Shown: piece after piece, positions 27,639 through 36,352 of the stretch
How the letters are laid out: every line of letters begins with the position of its first letter
Numbering within the stretch: position 1 is the stretch's first letter
From: Sphingopyxis sp. BSN-002
GTDB lineage: Bacteria; Pseudomonadota; Alphaproteobacteria; Sphingomonadales; Sphingomonadaceae
Assembly: GCF_022024275.1 (NCBI RefSeq)
Contig: NZ_CP091804.1
Location: 2,932,501-2,996,500, forward strand
Reading direction: 5' to 3'
Length of the DNA stretch: 64,000 bases
Program-made: the position numbers and the translations under genes
Notes under the pieces: model-generated
The model's database searches: none
Seen by the model: only the letters and a program-made list of their open reading frames with translations
What the model was told of the DNA's origin: nothing

Positions 27639-28589
27639 CTAAGGCGCGATCGCCAGCCCGTCGCCGTTCGTGCCCGCGGCGATCCGCCGCAGCACCTTTC
27701 CGCTCGCGACATCGATCTCGGCGACCTTGTCGACCCCGGTTTCGGCAGCGTAGAGGCGCTTGCCGTCGGGGCTCCACAGCAAGGTCACCTGCCGCGCCGC
27801 ATCGCCTTCCGATACCGCGATCGTCTTCGCGAGCGCACGCGTTTCGGCGTCGAACAGGCTGATCGTCCCCGCGCCGATATTGCTTGTCGCGACCCATTGG
27901 CCGTCAGGGCTCGCCAGCACGCGGATCGCGACCGGATCGACCGCCTGCTCGGCGACTTTTTCGCCGCTCGCGGTATCCCATACCGACACGCGCGGCGCCG
28001 ACAGGTCGCCGACCCATAGCTCGCGGCCGCCCTTCGCCAGTGAGAGCCCCTCGGGTTTGCCGCCAACGGGCAGGTCGCGCAGCTTCTTTGCGTCGTTCAG
28101 GTCGAGCACGCTCACCGTCCCCGACGCGATATTGGCAACATAGGCGGTGCGGTTGTCGGGCGCGACGACGACCATATGCGATCCCTGCTGCCCGGTCGGA
28201 ATCGAGCTTATCGTGCCGTCGGGCGCAACCACCGCGACCGACTGGCTCGCCTCGGCGGTCGCGACCAGTCGTCCGTCGGACAGCCACAGCAGCCCGTGCG
28301 GCCGCTGGTTCGGGCTGATGTCTATGGTGCGCAGTTTCTTCGCGCCCGCGATGTCGACGATATCGATCGTTGTCCCGCCATAGGCGACGACCGCCGCCTG
28401 CCTGCCGTCGGGCGAGATCGCAATTTCGTGCGGCATCTTTCCGGTCGGCAATCGCGCCCGTTCTGTGCCCGATTCGAGGTCGATCAGGCTCAGCGTATCC
28501 TCGCCCTTGTTGCCGACGAGCAGCGTCTCGGCATGGGCGGGCGTCGCGGGAAGCAGGCACAAGAGGGCGGCGGCAAAGGCGTGGCGCAT
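27639..28589 (-). CDS. YncE-like beta-propeller repeat protein, periplasmic
   Basis: 316 residues. A signal peptide (MRHAFAAALLCLLPATPAHA) precedes six or seven ~40-residue blade repeats of the 'SPDGRQAAVV...TIDIVD' and 'APDNRTAYVANIASGTVSVLD' type, the 40-residue YVTN/lactonase-like propeller. Such proteins are periplasmic; functions range from DNA binding in YncE to protein interaction, so a precise role cannot be given. It is transcribed away from the peptide cassette that follows. Confidence 0.88.
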   Translation of the reverse strand: MRHAFAAALLCLLPATPAHAETLLVGNKGEDTLSLIDLESGTERARLPTGKMPHEIAISPDGRQAAVVAYGGTTIDIVDIAGAKKLRTIDISPNQRPHGLLWLSDGRLVATAEASQSVAVVAPDGTISSIPTGQQGSHMVVVAPDNRTAYVANIASGTVSVLDLNDAKKLRDLPVGGKPEGLSLAKGGRELWVGDLSAPRVSVWDTASGEKVAEQAVDPVAIRVLASPDGQWVATSNIGAGTISLFDAETRALAKTIAVSEGDAARQVTLLWSPDGKRLYAAETGVDKVAEIDVASGKVLRRIAAGTNGDGLAIAP

Positions 28590-28759
28590 GAAGCATCTCC
28601 CTGTTTGTCACGACGCTAGCTGCCATGGCTCGCGTCGCAACGGCGCTTCGACGAACGGCGGCATGGCAATTACGATAAGTTAACTGGGCACCGCTGGTGG
28701 CCGCCCATAGCCATCAGGTCTGCGGCCGCGATGCGCCGCCATACTGACAGGAGGGACTT

Positions 28760-28906
28760 ATGCCTTTACCCGCCATCGATATCGACGAGGTACCAATGCT
28801 CGGCACAGCGGTGGGCCTTTTCGGCTCCTTCGCCGGCGAAAGCGCCATCAACAATCCGGGCGTGTTCGAAGTGACCGTCACGGTCGTTACGATAATTTAC
28901 GACTGA
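28760..28906 (+). CDS. 48-residue peptide, candidate precursor of a modified peptide
   Basis: An ATG with a near-ideal AGGAGG site five bases upstream opens a 48-codon frame. The N-terminal half is acidic and Pro-containing (MPLPAIDIDEVPML), the middle is Gly/Ala/Ser-rich (GTAVGLFGSFAGES), and the C-terminus is a run of Thr, Val and Ile ending in Tyr-Asp (EVTVTVVTIIYD). There are no Cys or Lys residues. A hairpin follows the stop, then two overlapping genes for cupin/HEAT-like proteins. This order (short peptide, hairpin, modifying enzymes) resembles RiPP operons, with the Thr/Val/Ile/Tyr tail as likely core. The class is unknown to me. Confidence 0.75.
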   Translation: MPLPAIDIDEVPMLGTAVGLFGSFAGESAINNPGVFEVTVTVVTIIYD

Positions 28907-28914
28907 CCGGGCTC

Positions 28915-28936
28915 GCGGGCGGCCTTTGCCGCCCGC
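28915..28936 (+). terminator. GC-rich hairpin after the peptide gene
   Basis: GCGGGCGGC-CTTT-GCCGCCCGC forms a perfect 9-bp stem with a 4-base loop, nine bases after the peptide stop. There is no U-run behind it, so it is more likely a partial terminator or an mRNA-stabilising 3' end that gives more peptide than enzyme, a frequent feature of precursor-peptide operons (inference). Confidence 0.6.
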
Positions 28937-28971
28937 CCTCCATTCTCGGACTTCTTCGGCAGCTCTGCACC

Positions 28972-29946
28972 ATGGCCCGATCCCGCCACGATCACTTCCC
29001 GCGGCACGACGATGCGCGCCGCGACCGTCTGCGCGCGGCGACGCTCGATCTCGAAGCGCGATGGCGGTCGAGCGATGGGCTGCCCGGCGGTCTGAATGCG
29101 GCGATCGATGCCGTTGCCGATGCATCGCCCGAAATCGCGATTGCGGCGCTGATGCCCTGGCTCTCGGATACGGGCTGGCTTCGCGAGCGGCTCGCCGCCG
29201 CGACGGGCCTGCTTGCCGCCGATCCCTTCGCTCGTCCGCCGTTGCGCCCCGTCGGTGGCGGCGAAGGGGCCGGCGGCCTCATTCTCGCCGAGCGCGGCGC
29301 GATCCGCCTGTCGCTGCAGCTGCATCCTGCCGGGACCCCGTCGTCGACGGCGGCGCTGTTCATTCCCGGTCGCTCGGCTTTTCGCATCCTTGCGGACGGC
29401 GGTGCCGCGGTCTGTTTTCACGACGTTGCCGTGTCCGCCGATGAAGAAGCGGGCGTCTTTACCGCGGCGGGAGCGGCGCGATGCCGGACCGGGCCGTCCC
29501 GTGCGCTCGTCGATGGCGAATGCTGGATACTCGACACCGCGCGGCAGGCTTTCACGCTGTCGGGCGCGACCCGCGATATAGTAATTCTCGAGCTGTCGGC
29601 GCAGCCTCCGTCTTCGCTGCCGATCCGCAGCTATGATAGTGCGAGCGGCCGTTTGCTCCATGTATCGGCGTCGCGCCGTGACCGCAGCTTTTGCCAGATG
29701 GCGTTGGCCATGCTTCGGATGCTCGGCCGTGCCGATGCCGTGCCGCTGTTCGTAACTGCAACCGGAGCCGGGGATTTTGCCGCACGCTGGCTGGCGCTGC
29801 GGGATCTGATCGCGCTCGACGCGGCTGCGGCCTATCCCTGTGTCGTGCGGATGGCGGAGGGCGATCCTCACCCTGAAGTCCGCCATGCTGCAAAGGCTGT
29901 GCTGGCGCTCTATGACCGGAAGGAAATCCCGGCGTGCCTCAGTTGA
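28972..29946 (+). CDS. Cupin-like/HEAT-repeat protein without metal ligands, partner of next gene
   Basis: 324 residues, not recognised as a named family. Residues ~95-215 look like a beta-sandwich of short strands ('IRLSLQLHP', 'AALFIPGRSAFRILADGG', 'LVDGECWILDTARQAFTL', 'DIVILELSA'). The last ~85 residues are helical with a HEAT-like unit ('GDPHPEVRHAAKAVLALYD'). The same order of parts occurs in the next protein, but here the His-x-His cluster is absent, so this looks like an inactive sister subunit. It follows the 48-residue peptide gene and its 3' end overlaps the next start by 13 bp. Confidence 0.8.
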   Translation: MARSRHDHFPRHDDARRDRLRAATLDLEARWRSSDGLPGGLNAAIDAVADASPEIAIAALMPWLSDTGWLRERLAAATGLLAADPFARPPLRPVGGGEGAGGLILAERGAIRLSLQLHPAGTPSSTAALFIPGRSAFRILADGGAAVCFHDVAVSADEEAGVFTAAGAARCRTGPSRALVDGECWILDTARQAFTLSGATRDIVILELSAQPPSSLPIRSYDSASGRLLHVSASRRDRSFCQMALAMLRMLGRADAVPLFVTATGAGDFAARWLALRDLIALDAAAAYPCVVRMAEGDPHPEVRHAAKAVLALYDRKEIPACLS

Positions 29947-30812
29947 TCGACCCGCCCGCCGGCCCGGAATATGATCTTGCCGAAGTCGTCGCGCGCCTCG
30001 ACGAACGGGGCGTCGATCTGACCGACGAAGCCAGCCTCGCAAAATGCGCCGACCTTCTCGCCGGCCTGTCGCGGAACCGCGATTTTCTCGCCGAGCGTGT
30101 CATCGCCGAACTCAAGGCAAGCTATGTCGATCAGCTTGCCACGAGCCGCTATTCGGCGCAGGTCTTTCTTCTCCACCGCAGTCGGCGCGGCTTCTTTCTC
30201 CGCGCCAATCTCTGGCCTGCCGCGACCGACGCAGCCTGTGTCGCAAGCGGCCCGGCGGCCTTCGCTTACGGTCTTCCCCACGACCATAATTTCCACTTTC
30301 TCACCGTCGGCTATCGAGGCCCCGGCTATATCAGCGACTATTACGAATATGACGCGGAAGCGGTGGACGGCTGCCTTGGCGAGCCGTTGAATCTCCATTT
30401 CGTCGAGCGCAGCCGGCTGGAGGAGGGCAAGATGATGCTCTATCGCGCCCACCGGGACATCCACAGCCAGCTTCCGCCGGAAAGCCTCTCGGTCAGCCTC
30501 AATATCATGGACGAGGGCGAGCACATCCCGTGGCGCGATCAATATATCGTCGATCTCGAATATGGCACGATCGCCAGGCGGCCGACGCTGACCCCCGGCG
30601 AAATGCTTCTCCGCTGCGCCGTCCACCTCTCCGACAATGGCCGGGACGTCGCCGAGCAGTTTGCAAAGGCGCATCCGGTGCCGCGCGTCCGCGCCAATGC
30701 GATCGCGGCGCTGGCGGCAATCGCCGACGACCGGATGGCGATATTGGAACGCGGGCTGAGCGATCCCGATGCACGCGTGCGCGACGATTGCCGGCGCTGG
30801 CTCGCGCGATAG
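29934..30812 (+). CDS. Putative cupin-type metalloenzyme with C-terminal HEAT-like repeats
   Basis: 292 residues from a GTG start with AAGGA upstream. The central domain has 'GLPHDHNFHFLTVGYRG' (His116, His118, His121), a Glu at ~138 in 'YYEYD' and a later 'RAHRDIHSQLPP' (His173, His177), the spacing expected of a cupin or cysteine-dioxygenase-like iron site. Residues 225-292 carry HEAT-like helices ('VPRVRANAIAALAAIADD', 'DPDARVRDDCRRWLAR'). The likely role is an oxygenase or hydroxylase acting with the preceding sister protein, perhaps on the 48-residue peptide. Metal and reaction are inference. Confidence 0.8.
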   Translation: MPQLIDPPAGPEYDLAEVVARLDERGVDLTDEASLAKCADLLAGLSRNRDFLAERVIAELKASYVDQLATSRYSAQVFLLHRSRRGFFLRANLWPAATDAACVASGPAAFAYGLPHDHNFHFLTVGYRGPGYISDYYEYDAEAVDGCLGEPLNLHFVERSRLEEGKMMLYRAHRDIHSQLPPESLSVSLNIMDEGEHIPWRDQYIVDLEYGTIARRPTLTPGEMLLRCAVHLSDNGRDVAEQFAKAHPVPRVRANAIAALAAIADDRMAILERGLSDPDARVRDDCRRWLAR

Positions 30813-30856
30813 CCAAGCCTGCTGACAGCGCGGCTTTCCGCTGCTAACGGGCCGCC

Positions 30857-32680
30857 ATGACAACTCCTCTTTCGCATATTCGTAACTTCTCGATCATCGC
30901 GCATATCGACCATGGCAAGTCGACGCTCGCCGACCGGCTGATCCAGTTCACCGGGGGGCTGACCGCGCGCGAGATGTCGGCGCAAGTCCTTGATAATATG
31001 GACATCGAGAAGGAGCGCGGGATCACGATCAAGGCGCAGACGGTGCGCCTGAAGTACAAGGCGCACGACGGCGAGACGTACGAGCTCAACCTGATGGACA
31101 CGCCCGGCCACGTCGACTTCGCCTATGAAGTGTCGCGCAGCCTCGCGGCGTGCGAGGGCGCGCTGCTCGTCGTCGACGCGGCGCAGGGGGTCGAGGCGCA
31201 GACGCTGGCGAACGTCTATCAGTCGATCGAGCATGATCACGAGATCGTGCCCGTCATCAACAAGATAGATCTGCCCGCGGCCGACGTCGACAAGGTGAAG
31301 GCCGAGATCGAGGACATCATCGGGCTGCCCGCCGACGACGCGGTGCTCGCGTCGGCGAAGTCGGGGATCGGCATCGAGGAATGCCTCGAGGCGATCGTCA
31401 CCAAGATCCCGCCGCCGAAGGGCGACGCCGCGGCGCCGCTGCTCGCGATGCTCGTCGACAGCTGGTACGACCCGTACCTCGGCGTCGTCATCCTCGTCCG
31501 CGTCGTCGACGGGGTGCTGAAAAAAGGCCAGCAGATCAAGTTCATGCAGGCGGGAACCACCCACCTGATCGACCGCGTCGGCTGTTTCACGCCGAAGCGC
31601 GAGGAGCTGACCGAGATCGGCCCGGGCGAGATCGGCTTCATCACCGCGCAGATCAAGGACGTCGCGCAGGCGCGCGTCGGCGACACGGTGACCGACGCGA
31701 AGAAACCCGCCGCGAACCCGCTGCCGGGGTTCAAGGAAGTCCAGCCGGTCGTCTTCTGCGGCCTGTTCCCGACCGACGCGAACGACTTCGAGAAGCTGCG
31801 CGAAAGCATCCAGAAGCTCCGCCTCAACGATGCCAGTTTCTCGTTCGAGATGGAAAGCTCGGCCGCGCTCGGCTTCGGCTTCCGCTGCGGCTTCCTCGGC
31901 CTGCTCCACCTCGAGATCATTCAGGAGCGGCTGACCCGCGAATATGACCTCGACCTGATCACGACGGCGCCGTCTGTGGTCTACAAGCTGAAGCTGAGCC
32001 ACACGAAGAATGAAGCGGCGAAGGAGATCGAGCTCCACAACCCCGCCGACATGCCCGACCCGAACCGCATCGACGAGATCGAGGAGCCGTGGATCGAGGC
32101 GGTGATCTATGTCCCCGACGATTATCTCGGCCCGATCCTGAAGCTGTGTCAGGACCGCCGCGGGGTGCAGAAGAACCTGACCTATGTGGGCGGCCGCGCG
32201 CAGATCACCTATGAACTGCCGCTCAACGAGGTAGTGTTCGATTTCTACGACCGGCTGAAGAGCATCAGCCGCGGCTATGCGTCGTTCGACTACCACCAGA
32301 TCGGCCACCGCGCCGGCGACCTCGTGAAGATGAGCATCCTCGTCAACAACGAGCCCGTCGACGCGCTGAGCATGATCGTCCACCGCGGCAGCGCCGAAAG
32401 CCGCGGCCGCGGCATGTGCGAGCGCCTCAAGGACCTGATCCCGCGCCACATGTTCAAGATCCCGATCCAGGCCGCGATCGGCGGCAAGGTGATCGCCCGC
32501 GAAACCATCGCCGCGCTGCGCAAGGACGTGACCGCCAAATGCTACGGCGGCGACGCGACCCGCAAGAAGAAGCTCCTTGAAAAGCAGAAAGAGGGCAAGA
32601 AGCGGATGCGCGAATATGGCAACGTCAACATTCCGCAGGAGGCGTTTATCGCCGCGCTGCGGATGGGGGATGATGCCTGA
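30857..32680 (+). CDS. lepA: Elongation factor 4 (LepA) GTPase
   Basis: A 607-residue translational GTPase that back-translocates or remodels stalled ribosomes. The P-loop '[14 protein letters not shown]' lies near residue 15; '[13 protein letters not shown]', '[16 protein letters not shown]' and 'NKIDLPAAD' are the G2 to G4 motifs; the LepA-specific C-terminal domain includes '[20 protein letters not shown]'. Full length. It marks the conserved chromosome edge to the left of the AT-richer restriction-type island. Confidence 0.97.
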   Translation: MTTPLSHIRNFSIIAHIDHGKSTLADRLIQFTGGLTAREMSAQVLDNMDIEKERGITIKAQTVRLKYKAHDGETYELNLMDTPGHVDFAYEVSRSLAACEGALLVVDAAQGVEAQTLANVYQSIEHDHEIVPVINKIDLPAADVDKVKAEIEDIIGLPADDAVLASAKSGIGIEECLEAIVTKIPPPKGDAAAPLLAMLVDSWYDPYLGVVILVRVVDGVLKKGQQIKFMQAGTTHLIDRVGCFTPKREELTEIGPGEIGFITAQIKDVAQARVGDTVTDAKKPAANPLPGFKEVQPVVFCGLFPTDANDFEKLRESIQKLRLNDASFSFEMESSAALGFGFRCGFLGLLHLEIIQERLTREYDLDLITTAPSVVYKLKLSHTKNEAAKEIELHNPADMPDPNRIDEIEEPWIEAVIYVPDDYLGPILKLCQDRRGVQKNLTYVGGRAQITYELPLNEVVFDFYDRLKSISRGYASFDYHQIGHRAGDLVKMSILVNNEPVDALSMIVHRGSAESRGRGMCERLKDLIPRHMFKIPIQAAIGGKVIARETIAALRKDVTAKCYGGDATRKKKLLEKQKEGKKRMREYGNVNIPQEAFIAALRMGDDA

Positions 32681-32868
32681 TTAGATGGGCAGGTAACGAG
32701 CATATATCGATCTCGTCTAAACAGCGCCACTTTTGATCAAAGAGGGGGTTGACGCCAGCTTACAGCGCTGCTGATCATCTCCGGCAAATGGGGCATGAGG
32801 GCGATTCCATATATAGCAGCCATTGCCTTCCATGTATTTGAAATAATAAGATAATGGAGGCTGCGGTC

Positions 32869-34917
32869 ATGGCGGAAGGTGGCGCCACGAAATTCGAATT
32901 GAAGTTCAGCCATCATGTGATCGAGCACCTCGGGCTCAAGCTGTATCAAAATAAGCCCACGAACGTTATCGCCGAGTTGGTATCCAACTCGTGGGATGCC
33001 GGCGCGAAAGTCGTCAACATCGATATGTCGGTCAGTGACGACCGCGATAGCCGCTTCGTTGCTGTATCGGACAACGGCTCTGGCATGACCGCCACTGAGC
33101 TCGCTGAAAATTACTTGGTGATTGGGAAGCCGAAGCGACGTGTCCGTGGCGAGCGTTATGCGATGGGACGGAAGGGCATCGGAAAATTGGCTCCCTTCGG
33201 GATCGCAAATACGATTGATGTCGTAACAGTATCAGGCGGACAGGCCACATGGATTAAGCTGCCTCTGCCAGCTCTTCTTCAGGAAGGAGACGCGACAGCC
33301 CCGACCGAGATTGCTACCTACGAGCCAAGGGTGGTGCTCCAGAATAGCCCGTTGGCTGATGCCCCCTTCTCAGAAGACAAGACCGGACAAATCGAAAAAT
33401 TCTCGACCTTTATAGGAAGCGGATCCGGAACCCTTATACTTCTTACGAATCTTTCGCTTATTAGACCGATATCTAAAGAAAATATCATAGAGGGAATGGG
33501 GCGAAGGTTTACGGTAACTTTAAATCGGGAAGATTTTTCTGTTTTTGTAAACGGTGATAAAATTGAGGATGATACTTCTCTACCAAAATTTGAGTTTAGA
33601 ATACCTAAAACTGGATTCTCAGTAGAAAATATTGGAGGGAATCAGGTAAGGTACTGGGTTGGTTTTGTTAAAGTAGCGTCATGGCCCAGTGATGAAGCTG
33701 GCGTCGGTGTCTATGCTCATGGGAAAATAGCTCAAGACCGTCCTTTCACTTTTGGCGTAAAGGGTCGGGAGATATTTACGAGGTATATGTATGCTGTTGT
33801 AGAAGCAGATTTCTTGGACGAGCAAAATGAAGATGTGATCTCTACCGATCGGAGTTCGATCGATTGGGATAATCCCATAGCGTTGCAACTCTACGAATGG
33901 GGCGCAAAGAACTTACGTCTGTGGATTGAGGAGTATCGTGTATTTCGGTCAGGCGATGAAGAGCGCCGAATACAGGAGCTTGTTGAATCGAAAATTTCGC
34001 AAGGCGAACTTCCCAAGATTCGCGATGATGAGAAGGCCATACTTTCTAAGCTTCTAGCTGAGGTGACGCCATCGCTACCGAAACACGATGGGTCTGATGA
34101 AAAAGTCACAGCGGCGGTTATGAAAGCCTACCTCCATGTGCCCACCCGTACGTTGTTGAAACGTTTGTGGTCGAGCTATTCTAAAGATGGCAGCGCTGAA
34201 GCGGGCGAGTTTCTTGGGGTCGTCGAGAAGATAGCCGACGCGGCGATTCCTGAAGCGCTGTCGATAGCCGTCACATTTGCTGAGCGGGCTTATGCGATCT
34301 CCTGCTTGTCAGACTATCAGCACAGCCGCGGTGAGCCGGAAATGCAGAAGCTCTTGGAGCGATTTCCTTGGATTATTCAACCGGGATATGAAAAATTAAC
34401 AGCAAATCAGCAGCTTAAGACTCTCGTGATGGAGGCGGCGAAGAGGGGCCTTTCTCCTTCGCGGGTTGATCTAAGTAATCCGGTTGATGAGGAAACAAAG
34501 CCGGATTTCGTTTTTTATAGCGATCTTGAAAAGGCGCAAATTGTCGTTGTGGAATTGAAAACCCCTCGGGATGATTTGACGCTGTCTAATCGAGAACAGC
34601 TTGCTTCATATCTGACGTATTTGGAGCAGCAGTATCCGAGCAGCAAAATCGAAGGTATCTTGGTCGGATCGAATGGGAAGGGGCTTGAACCCAAGCGAGA
34701 TGATTTGCGTATCATGTCGTGGGCCGATGTTCTTAACGAATCTCGTCGAGGCCATGTCGACATGCTAGCTGCCATGTTGAAGACGGCGGACCCTGATCCT
34801 GATGACGCAAGGATTCAACAAATAATCGAGTTTGGCGGGCCTGATGTATGGCGAGCTCTAGAGAGAGTGGCAACCAACGATGAGCATCTATCTAACCTCT
34901 TGAAAGAAAGAGGTTGA
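32869..34917 (+). CDS. GHKL (MORC/MutL-type) ATPase with C-terminal PD-(D/E)XK-like domain
   Basis: 682 residues from ATG 32869, preferred over ATG 32854 because GGAGG lies eight bases before it. The GHKL ATP site is clear: 'AELVSNSWDAGA' (N-box), 'VSDNGSGMT' (G1) and 'GRKGIGKLAPFGIA' (G2). The middle is long and lacks known motifs. The C-terminus holds 'PDFVFYSD' then 'IVVVELKTP', an Asp...Glu-x-Lys pattern of PD-(D/E)XK nucleases. It directly precedes a cytosine methyltransferase. Families of GHKL ATPases in restriction-modification loci are known as relatives of eukaryotic MORC. Base composition is visibly AT-richer than its surroundings. Confidence 0.88.
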   Translation: MAEGGATKFELKFSHHVIEHLGLKLYQNKPTNVIAELVSNSWDAGAKVVNIDMSVSDDRDSRFVAVSDNGSGMTATELAENYLVIGKPKRRVRGERYAMGRKGIGKLAPFGIANTIDVVTVSGGQATWIKLPLPALLQEGDATAPTEIATYEPRVVLQNSPLADAPFSEDKTGQIEKFSTFIGSGSGTLILLTNLSLIRPISKENIIEGMGRRFTVTLNREDFSVFVNGDKIEDDTSLPKFEFRIPKTGFSVENIGGNQVRYWVGFVKVASWPSDEAGVGVYAHGKIAQDRPFTFGVKGREIFTRYMYAVVEADFLDEQNEDVISTDRSSIDWDNPIALQLYEWGAKNLRLWIEEYRVFRSGDEERRIQELVESKISQGELPKIRDDEKAILSKLLAEVTPSLPKHDGSDEKVTAAVMKAYLHVPTRTLLKRLWSSYSKDGSAEAGEFLGVVEKIADAAIPEALSIAVTFAERAYAISCLSDYQHSRGEPEMQKLLERFPWIIQPGYEKLTANQQLKTLVMEAAKRGLSPSRVDLSNPVDEETKPDFVFYSDLEKAQIVVVELKTPRDDLTLSNREQLASYLTYLEQQYPSSKIEGILVGSNGKGLEPKRDDLRIMSWADVLNESRRGHVDMLAAMLKTADPDPDDARIQQIIEFGGPDVWRALERVATNDEHLSNLLKERG

Positions 34918-34919
34918 GT

Positions 34920-35987
34920 ATGATCCTGCAGGCCGTAGATTTGTTTGCTGGCGGCGGAGGGTTGACCGTGGGCCTCAAAACGGCTGGCTTTAAAGTTTCG
35001 TCTGCCGTCGAGTGCGATAGTCATGCATCAAGCACATATTCGATCAATCATCCCGAAGTTAAGTTGCATTGCGACGATATCAGGGACGTAATGCCAGAAT
35101 CTATATTGTCGGATGCTGGTGGAAAGGTCGACCTAATTGCTGGATGCCCTCCTTGCCAAGGATTTACAAGCTTAACGTCTAAATATCGTCGATATGATCC
35201 GAGAAATGATCTTATTGATGAAATGAAAAGATTGGTCGTAGCTTGCAAGCCAATGGCTGTGATGATGGAAAATGTTCCGGGTCTAGCAAAAAAAGGAAAA
35301 TCAAGACTTAGTAGCTTCATAGAAGATCTAGAGAATATGGGCTATAAGGTGAATTATGACGTTCTACAGGTAGCTGACTATGGTACACCGCAGTTTCGGC
35401 GTCGGCTGGTTTTGTTTGCGGGACTTGGGTTTGAAATAAAGATGCCTGAAGCGGTCTATGACAGGCAAGGTGCTAACGGAAAACCGAAATGGAAGACGGT
35501 TAGAGATGTTATTGGTGGCTTGCCTGCAGCTAAAGCGTTCAAACGCAATACGATCAAGGAAGGTACGAAGGTCGCGGATTGGCACTATGTTCGAAATATG
35601 AGCGATATAAATTTGCAACGGCTTTCTCATGCTAAACCGGGTGGATCATGGAAGGACATTCCCGAAAGTCTGCGTGTGCCTTGCCATCAGGGCGAGTATA
35701 CGGGCTTTTCGAATGTCTATGGACGAATGGAGTGGAATCAAACGCCTCCTACGATGACCGGCGGCTGCACAACGCTCAGCAAAGGTAGGTTCGGTCACCC
35801 AGAGCAATTGCGTACGATTTCTGTTAAGGAGGCGGCACTGATCCAAGAGTTTCCCGAAAGCTACCTTATATCGAGCAATCATATGGATAAGGTGTGCAAT
35901 ATTATCGGAAATGCGTTGCCGTGCGGGTTTGCAGCGGCGATGTCGGCTCACGCGCGTAGCGCGATCATTCAGCATTTGCAGATGTAG
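34920..35987 (+). CDS. C5-cytosine-specific DNA methyltransferase
   Basis: 355 residues with all core motifs of m5C methyltransferases: 'VDLFAGGGGLTVGLK' (I), the catalytic 'GCPPCQGFTSLTS' (IV), 'MMENVPGL' (VI), 'QFRRRLVLFAG' (VIII) and 'NIIGNALPCGFAAAM' (X). The target-recognition region between VIII and X is short. ATG 34920 follows the ATPase stop by two bases and has AAGAGG upstream; a TTG at 34914 would overlap it. Together with the GHKL protein it forms a likely restriction or defence pair. Confidence 0.95.
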   Translation: MILQAVDLFAGGGGLTVGLKTAGFKVSSAVECDSHASSTYSINHPEVKLHCDDIRDVMPESILSDAGGKVDLIAGCPPCQGFTSLTSKYRRYDPRNDLIDEMKRLVVACKPMAVMMENVPGLAKKGKSRLSSFIEDLENMGYKVNYDVLQVADYGTPQFRRRLVLFAGLGFEIKMPEAVYDRQGANGKPKWKTVRDVIGGLPAAKAFKRNTIKEGTKVADWHYVRNMSDINLQRLSHAKPGGSWKDIPESLRVPCHQGEYTGFSNVYGRMEWNQTPPTMTGGCTTLSKGRFGHPEQLRTISVKEAALIQEFPESYLISSNHMDKVCNIIGNALPCGFAAAMSAHARSAIIQHLQM

Positions 35988-36352
35988 CGTCTGGAGATTG
36001 TTCTGGTCCCTTGGACATCGTCTGATTTCCTCCAACCGCACAATCCGCACCACGCACCGCGCCGGAATCTCGATGATGCCGCTCATCCGCAGGCCCTCGT
36101 CGCCGATGAGCATGGCCGATCCGGCAAGGACCTTGACGCAATCGTCGTCGTGGATCAGGCGGCCGACCGACAGGCAGATTTGCGTGTCGCCGGGTTCGAA
36201 GTCGATAAGGCAGCCGCCGTGGGATGGAGCGCGATAGTTGGTGAACCCCGGCGAAAGCCGGGGCCCAGATGAGTGGCGCTGGGCTGCCATGGGCCCCGGC
36301 TTTCGCCGGGGTTCACGGTTTTGGATTTCGTGGATTGCGCCGTAAGGCTCAT
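35988..36352 (-). pseudogene. Broken small gene: REP-interrupted start, 3' end lost at island edge
   Basis: On the minus strand an ATG (36350-36352) overlaps the stop of the 433-residue protein gene and begins MSLTAQSTKSK, then enters the palindrome at 36241-36316. Beyond it, one frame off, comes a convincing protein stretch: 'NYRAPSHGGCLIDFEPGD', 'RLIHDDDCVKVLAGSAML' and 'SGIIEIPARCVVRIVRLEE'. Removing 77 bases (36240-36316) rejoins both parts in frame. The stretch then runs without a stop into the methyltransferase gene, so its own end is missing or has been replaced. No named family recognised. Confidence 0.6.
36241..36316. repeat. Palindromic repeat, family B, inside a reading frame
   Basis: GTGAACCCCGGCGAAAGCCG... 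and its exact reverse complement ending GGGGTTCAC, separated by 25-30 bases with 'GGGCCC' edges. The arms are the same as in 37731-37800. It splits a small minus-strand gene. Confidence 0.9.

Noticed and set aside
28760..30812. Toxin-antitoxin or bacteriocin-immunity reading of the peptide cassette
   Set aside because: Neither large protein has a membrane span or known toxin/antitoxin motif; the metal-site enzyme and its sister fit peptide or small-molecule modification better, though this is not excluded.
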